In this document: positions 12,601 through 25,904 of the stretch, piece after piece
Numbering within the stretch: the stretch's first letter is position 1
Layout: every line of letters starts with the position of its first letter
From: Omphiscola glabra
Taxonomy: Eukaryota; Mollusca; Gastropoda; Lymnaeidae
Assembly (NCBI GenBank): GCA_964017045.1
Contig: OZ024794.1
Span: forward strand, 36,920,210-36,984,209
Reading direction: 5' to 3'
Length of the DNA stretch: 64,000 nucleotides
The notes under the pieces: model-generated
Database searches by the model: none
Told to the model about the DNA's origin: nothing
The model's input: the letters and a program-made list of their open reading frames with translations, nothing else
Translations under genes and position numbers: made by a program

Positions 12601-13545
12601 TACACTACACAATGAGAGGGGAAAGGTAAAAGAAAATTGCTTGCATTGAGTGAATATTAAATTAGAGTTTCTTGTTGTCTCAGATATAAATGGCCCTTAA
12701 TTAAAAAGAAATTAAGAAAAACATTAAGATTTCATTTAAAGATACATTTTTTAAAATAATAACATTCTTTATTCCTTATGCGGGAAGTAATATTTTTTCC
12801 CTCAAACAAAAAATACAAAGCTGATTTTTGCTCCATCCATTGAGTAACATTTTCACTCACTAGTAGCAAGTTTCGATAGTTCTTACAGTCAGACATGATG
12901 GTATGGTAATTCAAATGAACTCTTCTGTTACATACCAAACCCTTATTCTTTTATCACAGATCTTAACCAGCATTTTGTCACACACAAATTAAATGTCCTA
13001 CATAAAAGAGCATCATAAAATTTTATTTTCAAAATTGTACTCGTAAACATATCATTTAAAAGAGAGCTCTGCAAGCTGCCAAACATGTAGTGTTCAATCA
13101 TCAGATTCCTTGCAGTACCAGTAATGAGTTGAACATTGGTGTTTCTGATTGAAGATGCTCAACAAATGTTTCTTTTCTATTCCCATATCAACATATTACG
13201 GCTATTCATCATACATTTTCAAAAGAAATAAACCCTCATATTTAAAAAAAGGTTTATTGAAAAAAAACAAATTGACCATGCTGGGGCACATATTCTTGTT
13301 TAAAACAGCTACAAAATTATACAAAATTTCTATGTTATTTCTATTTATGCCCTAAAATAATAATTTAAACAATCTGAAATCACTATAAATAACATTTTAA
13401 ATTGTCACTAGAATTTAAATTCACTGAAGTTTTAAAAAATCTTGTTGACAGTAATCAAATAAATATAATATTAAAATTGCAGAAGCTGAATTTGTCCTGT
13501 TGCAAAGTAAGGTGATGTTATTTACATGCTTTGTTATCTTTGGAG
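9631..13545. other. AT-rich intergenic DNA downstream of HPRT
   Basis: No exon-like sequence recognised. It holds a perfect hairpin at 9991-10032, a run of 25 G at 11475-11499, a GT/G-rich simple tract at 12260-12293, and a candidate HPRT poly(A) signal at 13258-13253 (minus strand). Confidence 0.45.
9991..10032. repeat. Perfect 19-bp inverted repeat (hairpin)
   Basis: Arms 9991-10009 (GAAATATAAGAACAAGTTT) and 10014-10032 are exact reverse complements around a 4-base loop TGCT. No coding sequence, U-tract or target-site duplication accompanies it. Confidence 0.9.
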
Positions 13546-16500
13546 CTACGCTTTAATTGCATACTTTTTCTTACCATTTTCATTGATGACACAGATATGC
13601 TGAAAGTAAAAAAGTTAATGAGATAATTTTTCAATTTTAGCTATTTAGAATGTTATCAATTGCACAATTGTTTAAGGTGTAATAACATAACTTGTCATTA
13701 TCTCGGTTCTAAATTCTCAAAACGCAACAACAAAGTGTATGGAGGAAACCAAAATGAGCGGAACCATTAAGTTCAAACTAAAGCCAATTTTTAAAAATAT
13801 GGCTTATGTTTACATTAAACTAAGGATGTTAAACAATAATGGGATTTCCAGTTATTGGTTTTGAAACAGATTGTTGATTTTTTTTTTTAATGAATCAATT
13901 TTAAAAATCAGATTTTTTTCCAATTATTATTTATTAATATATATTGACATTCAAAGTATAGAAATAATAAAGGTAGTCCATATTATACCCTATTTTTAAA
14001 AAATCTGATATTATCTTCCCTAAATCAAACTTACACTTAGATCTCTGAAGTACTCATTGAAATCCAAAGCATAGCCAACTACAAACCAGTTGGGAACTTC
14101 AAAGCCAATATCTGATGAATATATTATTATTGGTAGTTTCTAAAATTGGTTATTAAAATAAATAATGTGATGCTATTTTGACAAGAAACCCATCTAGGGA
14201 ATAGGTCAGATTAATAAACAGACTAACATTCCAATAAAAAAAAATTTGCTCTAAACGCAGAGGGGTTGAAATGTTTCTTTGTGGATTAAATAATTTATAT
14301 ATTGCTATATTGTGATGCCATCACTATCAGCAAATAGGAAATTCAATAATTTTTCAATAACTTCAATATGGTGCTCAGTTTTTAGAATTATTATTTTAAT
14401 GATAAATATGTACAAATATGAAACCAATACACAATTTTTTATCACCAAGCAAATTATAGCATTTATTTCCGAAAACATTCCAGCTATTTATTTTTTAAAA
14501 GAAATTCTTACTAACTATATTTTTCTAGTTTAGATAAAGAGAAACTTACAATCTGGTGCGTAACCAACATTATCTTTAGTTCTTTTAACCAATAAGCTGT
14601 AAAAATACATAAAAAATGCAAATAAATATTAGCAAGCGGTATTATTTCAAAACGTCCTTTTTTAAAGCAATAATGGGAAAGGGGAAGAGGTCTAGTTCTA
14701 TAATTTAAAATGAGCATCTTACCTAGCAACTTTAACAGATTTTGGAGCAACTGAATCTAGTAGAACTAAAAGCTGTTTCATTGTTCTGCCAGTGTCAATG
14801 ATGTCTTCTACAACAAGCACATTCTAAATCAAATACATTTTTAATTATTCCATCTAAAAGTTTACAAAAGATTTTTAAAAAATTGGTTATTTTTTAACTT
14901 GATTAGAGTGTAAATGAAAATAGTATTCCAACAAAGATTTTTTAGACTCAAAAACTTTAAACAAATGATCAAATTATTAGCTATTCATCAAGAGGTAGAA
15001 CGGTAGTAATGTTGTTTTTTTTAAATCAGAAATTGTTTAAATGATTACCTTTCCTTTTAAATTCTCTAAGTTGTCTCCCCCAATAACTTCAATCGAACCT
15101 GTTGAGGAATCATTCTAGAAAAAAATTCAACACATTTTAAAGTTTGAAAATTAAACTTACAGTATGTAATTTTACAAAATTAAATATAATCTTGAAGAAG
15201 TATTTGTTCCTGTCAATCAACTCATTTATAATAAATATTTGCTTCATTGAAACTAAATATCAGTAGTTTTATTCCAGATTATGAGTTTTAAACCAGTGTT
15301 TTGCAAAAGGGCATGTTACCTACAAAGTTTAATCTTTAATTAATTTCATATAAAGCATCTTACCTGACAGGAATATAATTTTGTTCGGTAATTTTTAGGA
15401 CTTAAACTGGCAGTATTTTGTTTCAAAACTTAAAAGTTATGTCACACAATTTGATTAATTAGCTTGAAAATGTTTTTAAAATGATGCTCTAGGTATTAAG
15501 GAAAATTACGATTTGATAACTGATAAAACAGCCTTTGATAATTAAACAGCTTAATAATTCATGCGGTAATCAACTTTTATTCGGTATCCCTAATATTATA
15601 ACTTATGTACCCAGAAAAGTAGATAAAAATGAGACGTAAACTAAACCAAGGAGAGAAGGTAATGACGCATGTACTACAGATATTGATAAATAGAGAGGTT
15701 TGAGAGAAAGGTTTAAAATATAAAAATTAATGAAAATATTTTTGTATTCATTTAAATAGTAATATACATACATAATACATAAATAGTGATAATATTTATT
15801 TACACTCACAGAGTAAATTTAACAAAAATCTATTTCCAGGAGCATCCACCACACACTAAGTGTTCAGTGGGCAAACTTTTTTCCCAATAAAGCACAGATG
15901 GCGAAGGAAAAGTAAAATTCACCACAACAAAAATAAATCATGAAATACTATTACTAACGGTATATAAAACTTGATTTGAAATAAGCTGTTTAATTATATT
16001 TCAACCAAAATTTAATTTGACATTCCTTTTCATAACAAGCAGCTAAAAGTTGATTCAAGTCATCTTCTCAAGGCACACCTCATCTCTGCCTCTAAATTCA
16101 AATCAACAATTCAGGATATTTAGTTTGACTTGATAATCACTATAGTAGAGATTCATAGAGCTAAATTGATCCAAACATTAAAAAATAAATTTCAAATTCC
16201 CAGTTTCAAGGATATTTTAAGATTAAGAATAACTTTTAATTGCACATACAGTATTTACTTTAAAAAAAAATCATATGGGCAATCTCATATGTGCCACACT
16301 TAATAGATCCATTTGCCACATGTGTTGCTTGGCGATAGTGTTGCCCACCTTGTCACTAAGTCATGCAGTATAACATAATGATAATGCATTAACAACACAC
16401 TTTAACGCTGGTGATAATCACATCTAGTAAAATATATATGTGAGATGCATTTTAATAATCTAAATGTTATGAATCCTTTGAAGGTAATCTGGTATTAATC

Positions 16501-18364
16501 TGGTTCATCATTTGAGGTAAAATTCAAATAAGCATTCAAATACATTTCTGACTTATTTTTATTATAAAAAATTATTTTTAAAAAACAATGTTGATGTAAA
16601 ATGGGAGAGGAAAAAAAAATGAATTCCACACTTCTAGATGATACAAATTGTCACAATAATTTTACTTGCCCTAGAAGACTTGGGAAAAAAAATTCTGTCA
16701 CATGTGGAAGTGGTGCTATCAGAATTCTGTAAATATACCGTAATTGAGAATTTCATATTTTGTCCCAGTTTTCTCCAACGAACATAAACACTGAATTTAA
16801 AAAAAGGAAATCCTAAGAAATGTACCAAGATTCTTACATAACATACCATATAGACATTCAATCAGATTGATAAGCTTTTTCTTTTAATTAATGTAAATGC
16901 CTTTTAAAAAAAATTATTAAAAAAAGAGAAAAGAATAGTTTACAAATAAAAAGATCAGCAGTCAAAAAAGATTCATGAAAAATAAAACCAATTTCATACA
17001 TACCAAGTGATACAGTTTACCTATACTTTGAACAGTTTATTTTTTTTTAAATTCACATTTGTATAGTTATAAATGATTTTTTTACAGGTGTTCACTAAAT
17101 TTAGAAGAAAAATTTGCATAAACTCACAAAATTGTTGGCAGCAATGAGCACATTTGTATGGTCCTACCTCTAACTAAAATTCAGTGATGTTCAAAAGAAA
17201 GCTAAATACTAAATCCTGTTGGTGCATTTAAATTTAAAGTAAGTACAGGGTATATATATAAAGTATAGTTAATATAGAATCTTGGTGTGATTCAACATTG
17301 ACCAATATATACATATTTACCTATTGGGAAAATCATTCCTGAATAGACAGCATAGTAGTAAGTTAGAGAACATTTCTGTAGAATTTTATATTTTCAAAAG
17401 TGCCTGTTTATTGCCAAATTCTCAATAGAACAATCAAGATGTCGGCTTTAAGTAATTGGCTGATGTAAAATTTAATATTCTACTGCTGAAAATCGACTAT
17501 AAAAGGCGAAACAACGATACCCTTTGTAAATTAAAAAGTGGAGGTCGCCATTTTGACAACGAAAATAAGATACTCGTTTTTCGGGTGTTTTTGGGCAATA
17601 CTGAAGTTCCTACAATAAAAATTTAAAAAAATCATTATTTCTGACTTTTCATATTTGGTTCAAAGGCTTTTATACAGATTATTCAGACAGTTTTAATACC
17701 GCAATTTGTACCCCTTTATTCAACTAATTTATTTATCTACAAAATTATTCTTTCATAAAACTTATAAAGCTCTCAATACTCCCAGATCAAACTGTAATAA
17801 ATAAAAGCAATTTATTTTTTAAAGATTTATTTTAAACTTATTTAGAATTCTTGTTACATCACTTCCACATGAACTGCCATTGTTTGTATATTTAACATAC
17901 CAAACTTACAACATAGCTTTTGAGGCGAATAAAATCAACTGCAAGCTGCACAGAGTTACCACTGTTTCTGTTTAAAACTTGAATTTTGTCCAGTAGGTCA
18001 GTGAAGAATTTGTAGCCACCCTTAAGAATGCAAAGTCCCACAATTGGTTCATTACCAAAATCGGTTACAATGTCTCGTGCTAAACGTTCAACTCTGTGAA
18101 TTAATTAAAACAAATTTACAATATATGCATTTCAAAAAATATAAAAGATAAAATATTTAGTTAATGATTTAGAATCACTTTTTATGGTGCCAGAAAATGT
18201 ATTATCTGGCGAGAGAATATCAACATATATTTAATTAATGTTTGAGGAACAACAAACCTATCATTGATAAGTCCGGCTGGAATTAGCACATGATCCAAGT
18301 CCTTTTCATAATGTTTTGGAATACAAAAGTGGTCTAATGAAAATCCCAGATCTTCATCAGCAAT
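13546..18364 (-). CDS. HPRT1: Hypoxanthine-guanine phosphoribosyltransferase (first coding exon not found)
   Basis: Purine salvage enzyme that joins hypoxanthine or guanine to PRPP. Exons in transcript order: 18364-18258, 18093-17910, 15114-15049, 14823-14723, 14596-14550, 14111-14035, 13599-13546. All junctions are AG/GT and total 636 nt (211 residues plus TAG). Recognised segments are [45 protein letters not shown], the PRPP-binding motif [36 protein letters not shown] and a C-terminal KKYAIKA. Exon sizes 107, 184, 66, 47 and 77 equal human exons 2, 3, 4, 7 and 8; the 101-nt exon equals human exons 5 plus 6 (18+83). Exon 1, expected to carry about nine codons, must lie above 18364. An AATAAA on the minus strand at 13258-13253 is a possible poly(A) signal. 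Confidence 0.94.
14723..14823 (-). CDS. HPRT1: HPRT exon carrying the PRPP-binding loop (equivalent of human exons 5+6)
   Basis: 101 nt from acceptor TTTAG to donor GTAAGA, encoding [19 protein letters not shown] and on to VKVA. The acidic pair and DTG loop are the PRPP motif of purine phosphoribosyltransferases. The intron that splits this region in human, after 18 nt, is absent here. Confidence 0.92.
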
Positions 18365-18399
18365 CTGAAGAAAAATAGTACCATGATACAAACAGGAAG

Positions 18400-19760
18400 C
18401 TTTTTAATCAAATAAACTATTTTAAACCTTTTCCCTGCATACAGGTAAGTAAAGTGTATCCTCCAAACACTTTAAACTAATTTAAAATTACAAGAATGTC
18501 CTAAAAACAAAGAAACTAATAAAGGTGAAATAAAGAGAGTAAATCTGAACTATCACTAATTTAGTATTAAATATTTGGAAAATATATCAATGGGAATCGA
18601 ACCGTCTGTTAGAAGTTGGGTTCGGTAACAACTAAAGCTTGGCTTAGGCAACCCCTGCAGTTTGGCAAATTTAAATTAATTAGAATAAAATAAATATATG
18701 TTTCATATATTAAAAACATAAGCAGTGTCCCATCTCTAAAAACTTCAATAGAAACGACCACAAGGGAGCTGCAAATTTTACTATATAACACAAAAATATC
18801 AGGTGAATTTGGAAAACAAGCTGATCCAGACTTAAGGAACCTTGAAAAAACATGGCACGAGTGTCATGGTCTCATTCACCTATTAAACTTTTGCTCCACA
18901 CCTCTTCGTCACAACCATTCGCAGTGGACTTACTACTCCTCTTTTTTCTCCCTTTTTTCCTGTAATTAATCTCTCACCTACTTATTTTCTGTCACAATTC
19001 TCTTGCTGCCCTCTCGGATACCACATTTCAGCTAAGCATTATTTTTATCTAATTCTGTTTTACTGCTTCTTGCCGACAAGTTCGTTGTTTTTGTGTTGTT
19101 TTTTTTTCAGATTTTCCTATTCTTTGTTTTCACTCATTTCCTTCTTTTGCTAACCTGATTGCAGTCTTATCCTTCCCATCCCCATATTACCACAATCAAA
19201 ATTACCATTCACCTTCCTTATCCCTTTAAATGGAAAACATCGCAAGACCAGTACAAAGTTAATGCAAGAGATTTATAGGAGATACAACAAATATGGGGAC
19301 TAAGAATGAATTAAAAAAATAAATTTAAATTAACTGTTGAAATTGTAGGCATAGATAATTAGTAATGGACCTTGAAACTCACTATAAATTTTAACCTTAA
19401 TTGTTAAAGTTTTATATTCATGCCACCTATGGAAGGTGATGTACCGGTACCAAGACATAGCCTTATGGTAAATAAACCACAGCAAATACATATTACTTTT
19501 TTCCTTGAGTATACTATGATGCAGTGTTTAATATAGGACTTGGGGCCCTGAGCACAACCAAAATTGGAGGACATAGTTAGCTTGGCATTTTCAATAGGTT
19601 TAGAATGTTGATTAGGTTAGACGGGGCTGGAGAACTTTAGGCTAGAGCAAAAGTTTGAATGTATGCGACAATTATCAATATAGAAACACAACAGAGACAT
19701 TAGTGAGAGCCCTTCAAAATTTGCTGTTTGTTTAATTAAGGGAATAGACATAGACATTTA
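18400..19760. other. Upstream of HPRT exon 2; exon 1 expected somewhere above
   Basis: AT-rich, with a pyrimidine-rich tract at 18895-19215. The HPRT first exon (about 27 coding bases ending at a GT donor on the minus strand) may lie here or further right. It is too short to identify by eye. Confidence 0.3.
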
Positions 19761-19764
19761 ATTT

Positions 19765-20395
19765 TTGTTTTTATGAAGTGAGCATCGCTTAATTATGACA
19801 CTCTTCGAGCATAAAAAGACTAATACCACTATGTTTTCTTCTTATATCTTTTGTTCCATTAAGTTCATTGGGATTTAATTAAAAACAATACCGGGTACTA
19901 TTAGTGATTATTTCTGCATGATCTGGTTAAGAATTACTTGGTGCAGTCCGGAGGAAAAAGGGTGAAGGGGGGGTGACATCGAGAATTTACCACACCAACC
20001 TTAATAACACCTATGCTAGGCACTATTTCATTCTTTTACTACTCTTAATTTAAGTTTAAGTTTTTTTTTCTGAAGTGAGCGTCGCTAAATTATGACACAC
20101 TTCAAGCATAAAAAGACTAATATGCCAATCTGAACAAATCATGTTCCAGTATTATGTTTTCTTCTTATATTTTTTGTTCCATTAGGTTCATTAGGATTTA
20201 ATTAAGAACAATACCAGTACTATAAGTGATTATTTCTGTATAATCTGGTTAAGAAATACTTGGTGCAGTCCGGAGGCAAAGGAAAATGGGGGTGGTTGTG
20301 GGGGGGGGGGCTGAGATGACACCTAGAATTTACCACACCAACCTTAGTAACGCCAAGCTAGGCACTATTTCATTCTTTTACTTAACTACTCTTGA
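19765..20395. repeat. Tandem duplication of a roughly 300-bp segment
   Basis: Copy A (about 19765-20060) and copy B (about 20065-20395) align across their length, sharing GAAGTGAGC(A/G)TCGCT near the start, ACTTGGTGCAGTCCGGAGG in the middle and GAATTTACCACACCAACCTT near the end. Small indels and expanded G runs separate them. No coding content. Confidence 0.88.
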
Positions 20396-20638
20396 TTTGC
20401 CAATAGCGTAGGCTAGTTCAGGCAATTTAATCACTTTTTGAAATTTACAATGTAAATTGAATGTCAACATATCCTGACATGTCAATAGAAAAAAAAATGT
20501 CATGTGTAACTAGTACTAAGTTCAAGCTTGTGAAGTTTACTCATAATCATTAGTAATTTAAGTCACAGTAAGTGAGTAGTGCAGTAGTGAGTGATTCCAC
20601 GAAACCATAGCATCAATCGTGAATTAGCTCTGAGAACC

Positions 20639-20852
20639 GGTAAATGTGTAGTTATGTGTCCGCGTTTTTTACCATGACGAATAAAAAGGTTTTAAAAATG
20701 AAAAAATGATCTAAATCTATCCCTCACCCTAACCTGAACCCTAAATTCCTCCCTAACCCGGTTTTGACCCTCTCCCTAACAGGGTTTTGACCCTCTCCCT
20801 AACAGGGTTTTGACCCTCTCCCTTGCCACGGACACACAACTACACATCAGCC
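20639..20852. mobile_element. 214-bp MITE-like element with 24-bp internal repeats
   Basis: Imperfect terminal inverted repeats (left ATGTGTAGTTATGTGTCCGC; right, reversed, ATGTGTAGTTGTGTGTCCGT) begin five bases inside GG ends, and a 9-bp direct repeat CTGAGAACC lies at 20630-20638 and 20853-20861. Inside is an AAAAATGATCTAAATCTATC module, then about three copies of a 24-bp unit (CCCTAACAGGGTTTTGACCC...). No protein is coded. A 9-bp duplication and GG ends recall Mutator-like elements; that assignment is inference. Confidence 0.65.
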
Positions 20853-20861
20853 CTGAGAACC

Positions 20862-21650
20862 TGATCACTGATGACATGAAGAAAACTTAGAAGTGACACA
20901 ACATGAATGAGTGAGGAGTGAGCATCCATGTCCATAGGGCAGTCATATTCCCTACCACTATCTTAGTATCTATCTATACTATCAGATTAAAAATGTTCCT
21001 TTCAAAGAATAAGAATGTCATGTGTTTGTTGACATAGTCCATACTAATTAATTAACTCATTGAATCATTGTGAGTGTGAGCTATTTCGTGTCCTTGGCAC
21101 TGCAGTACAATTATTGTTAATAAGAACAATTATAAGAGGTTACAAAATAATAATATATGGTAATGAATATGCAGAAGTAAACCAAATGGTAAATTTCCAA
21201 ATTTAAATAAATATAACATAATTTTTAAAATAATTAAATTTACCCGAATAAAAGACTTAGATCCCATTCTTACAGTTTGTCTATTAAAAGTGTAATCGAT
21301 TTTCAAATGATTTATTCAAGTATTCGATATTGCCGGTTCCGCTAATTAACAATGCAGACCCTCAGCACCGAACACTTAAAATGATTAGTATGAATAATGT
21401 TTAACGAACCATTTTATTTATTATTAAATTTAATTAAGACAATATTATACCTTTACTATTACGCAATATAATTCACCATTCGTATTATAACCAACTAATA
21501 GTATATATCTGTTAATAATGTAAAAAATGTAAACATCAATAATAAACAATATCCACTATTGTTTCTTTCACTTTCAGACCATTTCATGAAGATTTTTTTT
21601 TTTGGGGGGGGGGGGGGGATCATTTCCGATTTTTGGGTGGGAAGTGCCAT
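20862..21650. other. Intergenic, AT-rich
   Basis: Nothing recognisable as coding. It ends in a T/G homopolymer junction at 21592-21620. Confidence 0.4.
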
Positions 21651-21654
21651 TGTC

Positions 21655-22175
21655 CAGAGGCGTAGCTAAGGGTAGCAGAGTAGTGCATATGTCCTCGGGT
21701 GCTGCCAATATGGACTTTGATGGTATTTTAAATTATGAAAATAATGGCTTTCAGATTTGAAAGGGTGTAAAAATTAATCTTGCCCTCTGGCGTCAAACAC
21801 TTTTACTTTTAAGCTACGCCTCTGACTCTCGCATAGAAAGGGGGTTGAATTGGGTAGTCCACCCAGGGTCTCACTTTTTCTTCATATTGAGAGGCAGCTT
21901 GTCGGACAACTGCAGAGTTTGTATGTGAAAGGAAACGTGGCAAAAATATTGTTCCGCCCAAGGTGGCACTAACACCAGCTACGCCACTAGGCAGTATATC
22001 TATCGGCACCAGCTACGCCACTAGGCAGTATATCTATCGGCACCAGCTTCGCCACTAGGCAGTATATCTATCGGCACCAGCTACGCCACTAGGCAGTATA
22101 TCTCTCGGCACCGAAATCGGCCATCAGGGAAAGCTGTCATTTTTTATTGGGAAGTAGGGCAAAAATCGAGGGCAT
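21655..22175. repeat. Dispersed composite repeat, copy 1, with four 34-bp tandem units
   Basis: CAGAGGCGTAGCTAAGG at 21655 and its near inverse AAGCTACGCCTCTG at 21811-21824 bound a first module. A second module contains GACAACTGCAGAGTTTGTAT and then, at 21975-22110, about four copies of a unit with TAGGCAGTATATCT and CACCAGCTACGCCAC. The same two-module order recurs at 63443-63870, so this is one repeat family. Frames through it are accidental. Confidence 0.8.
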
Positions 22176-22179
22176 CATT

Positions 22180-24680
22180 GGCTCTTGAGCGGAATGTGGT
22201 GCGTGAGGAGACCCTCGCCAGAAAATGTTTGATTATTTCAACATCAAGTGGTGCTTTTTGGAATATACCTGAATTCAATGTTTCTGATAGACTATTTGAT
22301 CAGTGAAGGAATTTTTCATGCGACTGGAGGAGGCATTATGGCACCTAGTGTCATACATACTCTGAATGGACTCTGGTTGTGATGTTCCCCAGGGTAATAT
22401 TTTGGCATACACTTAGATTCAAACCTGGATTGTCCCAGTGATCGGTCTGAGGGAAAAGTGTGTGTGTGGGGGGGGGGGTGGTAGAAATCTAGGGTGCCAA
22501 AGACTCGAACAAAATCTACAAAATTAGCCATAATAATGACCAGGGACATCTTTAACTCAGCCCCAGCCCTACATAACTAAATTCGTTCCAGTTGAGGCAC
22601 ACTTGAGGATGTGCTTTTTGTCATAGCTTAATCTCGCTCCTTAAATCTATATAATCCATATAATTCTATTTTATAAATTCAAAATGTAAGAATTCATTTT
22701 ATCACATATCTGAATTTAGTTTTTCAGCTTTCTACACTTAATCGGAGAGCAACGGAAGAGATGCTAGTTTAAAATGTAGGTGTCACTTGACCCTAGATCC
22801 ATAATGTGGGCCCTGTGACCTCTATGGCTGCAAGGGGCCTCGAATATTTTTGGGGCTTTAAGTTTTAGATGTGGACACTTTTTAATCTTAAACTTTGAAT
22901 GCAAGATTGGGGGGGGGGGCAAAAATTGAAAAGTGGCAAGCAGCCTCGTAAAGTAAAGCAATGGCTCTGCTTGACCTGGTTGTGTTATATACATATTTAT
23001 ATATATATATATTAATATTAGATAGTAATGTGTTTGAGTGCTGGGTGACCATATGGTCTAGAATTAGATAATTTAAGATTATCGGTGCATATGCAAACTT
23101 TATTTGTTAAATTCTAACAAGCACAATTAGAAATAGCAAATAAAGAAACATAAGAAAATAAATTGTTGAAATAAAGTGTTGGGTAAAAATAAATAAAACA
23201 CGTTATGTAGGTCACTAAGCGTCATCTAGTACCTGCAAACAGTAGTTTCTTAAGTTCTTTCACCAAAACCGCTAGCTGTCACATTGGATTAAAAATGTAG
23301 ATACAATTATGAAATGTATAATATTTCGCAGCGCCCCTAAGAGGACGGCGAGGCAATCAAGGACAGGGCCATGCCGAGAAATTGCCTCCCGTGGCGGACT
23401 ACTAGAAAGGCATTTTGGCGCCCATTATGTTGGTGCCCGGTGTGATTGCCCTCTTTGCCCCATTCTCATAGATCTGCCCGAGGGCAACGAGGCACCCAGA
23501 GCGAAGTGGCGTATATTATGGGAACCATTGGGAAACAGTCGGTGGTGTAAACCCATGATATATATTTTTATTTATATGTCGTCACAATTATTTATAAATT
23601 GTTTGATTTCGTTTGTGTTGTTTTGTGGGGTGGGGGAGGGGAGCGGAATTTGACTTTTTGTTTGTTGCATTTTTTTTTTTTTTTTTGCCTACGTATTAAA
23701 TGGATGGCCTCTATTCATACTTTGAAGGTCATGCTTTTATGATGAAGTTTAATTTAAAACAGAATGCACATGTTTAATACTTAGCAAGAACTATATTGTA
23801 ATTATAGATATTTATATTAATGCAAAAGTGTTTTAACACTGTGTTAATAGTCTTTAAACTTATTTGCAAAAAAAATAATTAATTAAAATACCGATAAATG
23901 CGAACAACATAAAGAAACGTTGGCATATAGGCCAATATAGGCGCGACCAAATTTCGGAAAATAACTATATTTATTATTTAAAATCGAATACTGGTTAACT
24001 TTTGCCACTCGCAGGTTTAGTATTAAAAACAACAAATACGGATTATCAAATATGGGAGTGAATCCACGCAAATGACGTCATGACTACAGAACGAGACATT
24101 AGCCAAATGATTTTCTTGTAACTGCTTCCCCACCAGACGCTTTGAAATGATACAAAAAATATTATATTACATGGTTGCAGTATTTATAAAAACTGATCAA
24201 AGTGATTCAAAGCGTTCTTCAACGTTTACTTAATTAAACTTTTTAAAAAAATAATCAATAGGAATATAAATTAGTCGCATGTGGTTGCTGTTAATTGATA
24301 GTTTAACAATCAAATGGACTTAATAAATTGATGTTATAACTATTATGTTTACAGTGGATTTACTGGTTTAGTTAAAAAAAAACTATTGTTGTGGGGCCCT
24401 GTATTATATATATTAAGCAGCTGCAGGGTCTGTGGTGAGAAATATTCGTTTTAAAATGGAGAATATTTCATAATTTAAAAAAAAGACATGTTTTTAAGGT
24501 GCGAGTGAAAAATGGGGAAAATGAAAACTTTTTCAAAAATTAGATTTTTATTGATTTTTTCCCATGGTTTCATTTTGAATAAACTTCAGTTCGAAAATAT
24601 TTCGTCGAACAATTTTCCGTTGAATACGTTTCTTTTGAACAAAATTTACCGTAACCATTTAAATTTAATGTGTCCCTGAT
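22180..24680. other. Repeat debris and AT-rich DNA, no gene recognised
   Basis: Segment 22745-22805 shares AGATGCTAGTT...CTTGACC with 49727-49765, suggesting a SINE-like family. 23325-23510 is GC-rich with GCGCCCCTAAGAGGAC and looks like another dispersed repeat. 24055-24080 contains TGAATCCACGCAAATGACGTCA, found again at 42630. Confidence 0.4.
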
Positions 24681-25050
24681 CTCGGGTGCACTACTGAGCA
24701 GATCTTAAATCTCCGAATACTATGTGAGAAATATGCTCAACATCAACAAAACCTATACCACGTCTTTGTGGATTTCAAGAAGGCATTCGACAGGGTCTGG
24801 CATGCTGCTTTATGGGCCACCATGGAGTACTACAACATCAATACAAACCTAACCAGAATGATATGCAGCCTCTATGATAAGGCCACCAGTGCAGTCTTCT
24901 TCAACAATAACATCGGAGAATGGTTCAGGACCACGGTTGGTGTACGACAAGGCTGCTTGCTCTTCCCCACCCTGTTTAACATCTTCTTAGAAAGAATTAT
25001 GACCTTGGTGCGGACTAAACTCCCCCCCCCCCCCACCTCCAAACTTCCAT
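24681..25050 (+). mobile_element. LINE reverse transcriptase fragment, second family
   Basis: An open frame gives TTEQILNLRILCEKYAQHQQ, then VDFKKAFDRVWHAALWATM, ATSAVFFNNNIGEWFRTT and VGVRQGCLLFPTLFNIFLER, then dissolves at a C-run (25021-25034). These are RT blocks 1-4 of a non-LTR element; the catalytic ADD box that should follow is missing. The sequence is unlike the 6866-9066 LINE, so this is a different family. Clade uncertain. Confidence 0.85.
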
Positions 25051-25198
25051 GAAAATCTCAGCATTTAGAAGAAGATGCCGCCCTGCAATATAAGGAAAAC
25101 AAGTGGTGCTCTACGCGCTTTTTTTCCCCCAACTTCAGTGTTCAATTAAATCTCCTAAACTAGAGAACTTTATATGGAGACACTTTAATTACCAGATA

Positions 25199-25470
25199 AA
25201 GGGTTTCTCAAACTGGGGTACTCGCACCTGCAAGGGGTGCAAGTAGGCATGTGCGATGAAATGGGATCATAGAACAAAGGAGGTATTAGCTGTCAAATTG
25301 TGATATAAAAATGATAAATAAATATTTTAAAACTATCTCCATTAACATCTTAGGATAAATAAGTCAAACGTTTTTTCCCCTCCATAAATTCCAGTCACGG
25401 TTATTTGCACTCTATTTTCAAATTTTTAAAATGCACTGTTTATGTAGTAGGGGGTGCGAGACTTAAGACT
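25199..25470. repeat. hAT-type terminal sequence, degraded element
   Basis: GGGTTTCTCAAACTGGGGTA at 25204-25223 is typical of hAT transposon ends, and GGGGGTGCGAG at 25450 mirrors the GCACC stretch near the left end. No clear right end or target duplication, so boundaries are approximate. Confidence 0.35.
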
Positions 25471-25904
25471 AATAGTAGGGGAGGGGTGGGAACTCAGTGC
25501 CATCGGCATGGGCACACTAGGCACTGTCCAAGGGCCTCACGCTTCTAGGGAGGCTACTCTCTAGGCCACTCACTCTTCTAGGGACCTCTCTCTTCTAGGA
25601 GATTCCCACGTCTATAAGCATCATGCTGTCCATATTGTTAATGAATATTGAACTATTTCTCTTGGTTAGTAAAGTGAGAGCAATTTTTTCTTTATTTTGT
25701 GGAGGTTATTTTTCTTCCCCTTTATATTGTGGGATGGAATTTTACACTAGCAAACTGCAGAATTTTCATCGTGGAAAATATAAGCAATTAGGCATAATTT
25801 TTACTCAATGTTTAGAGCTCAAGGTCATATTCATCTTACATAGCTTAAACAGATATGAACTTTTATTAAATGCACCATAACAATTTCCCAGTGTTTGGTT
25901 TTTT

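Noticed and set aside
23309..23653. 114-codon frame
   Set aside because: Starts in a GC-rich dispersed repeat and runs into AT-rich DNA; no recognisable domain.
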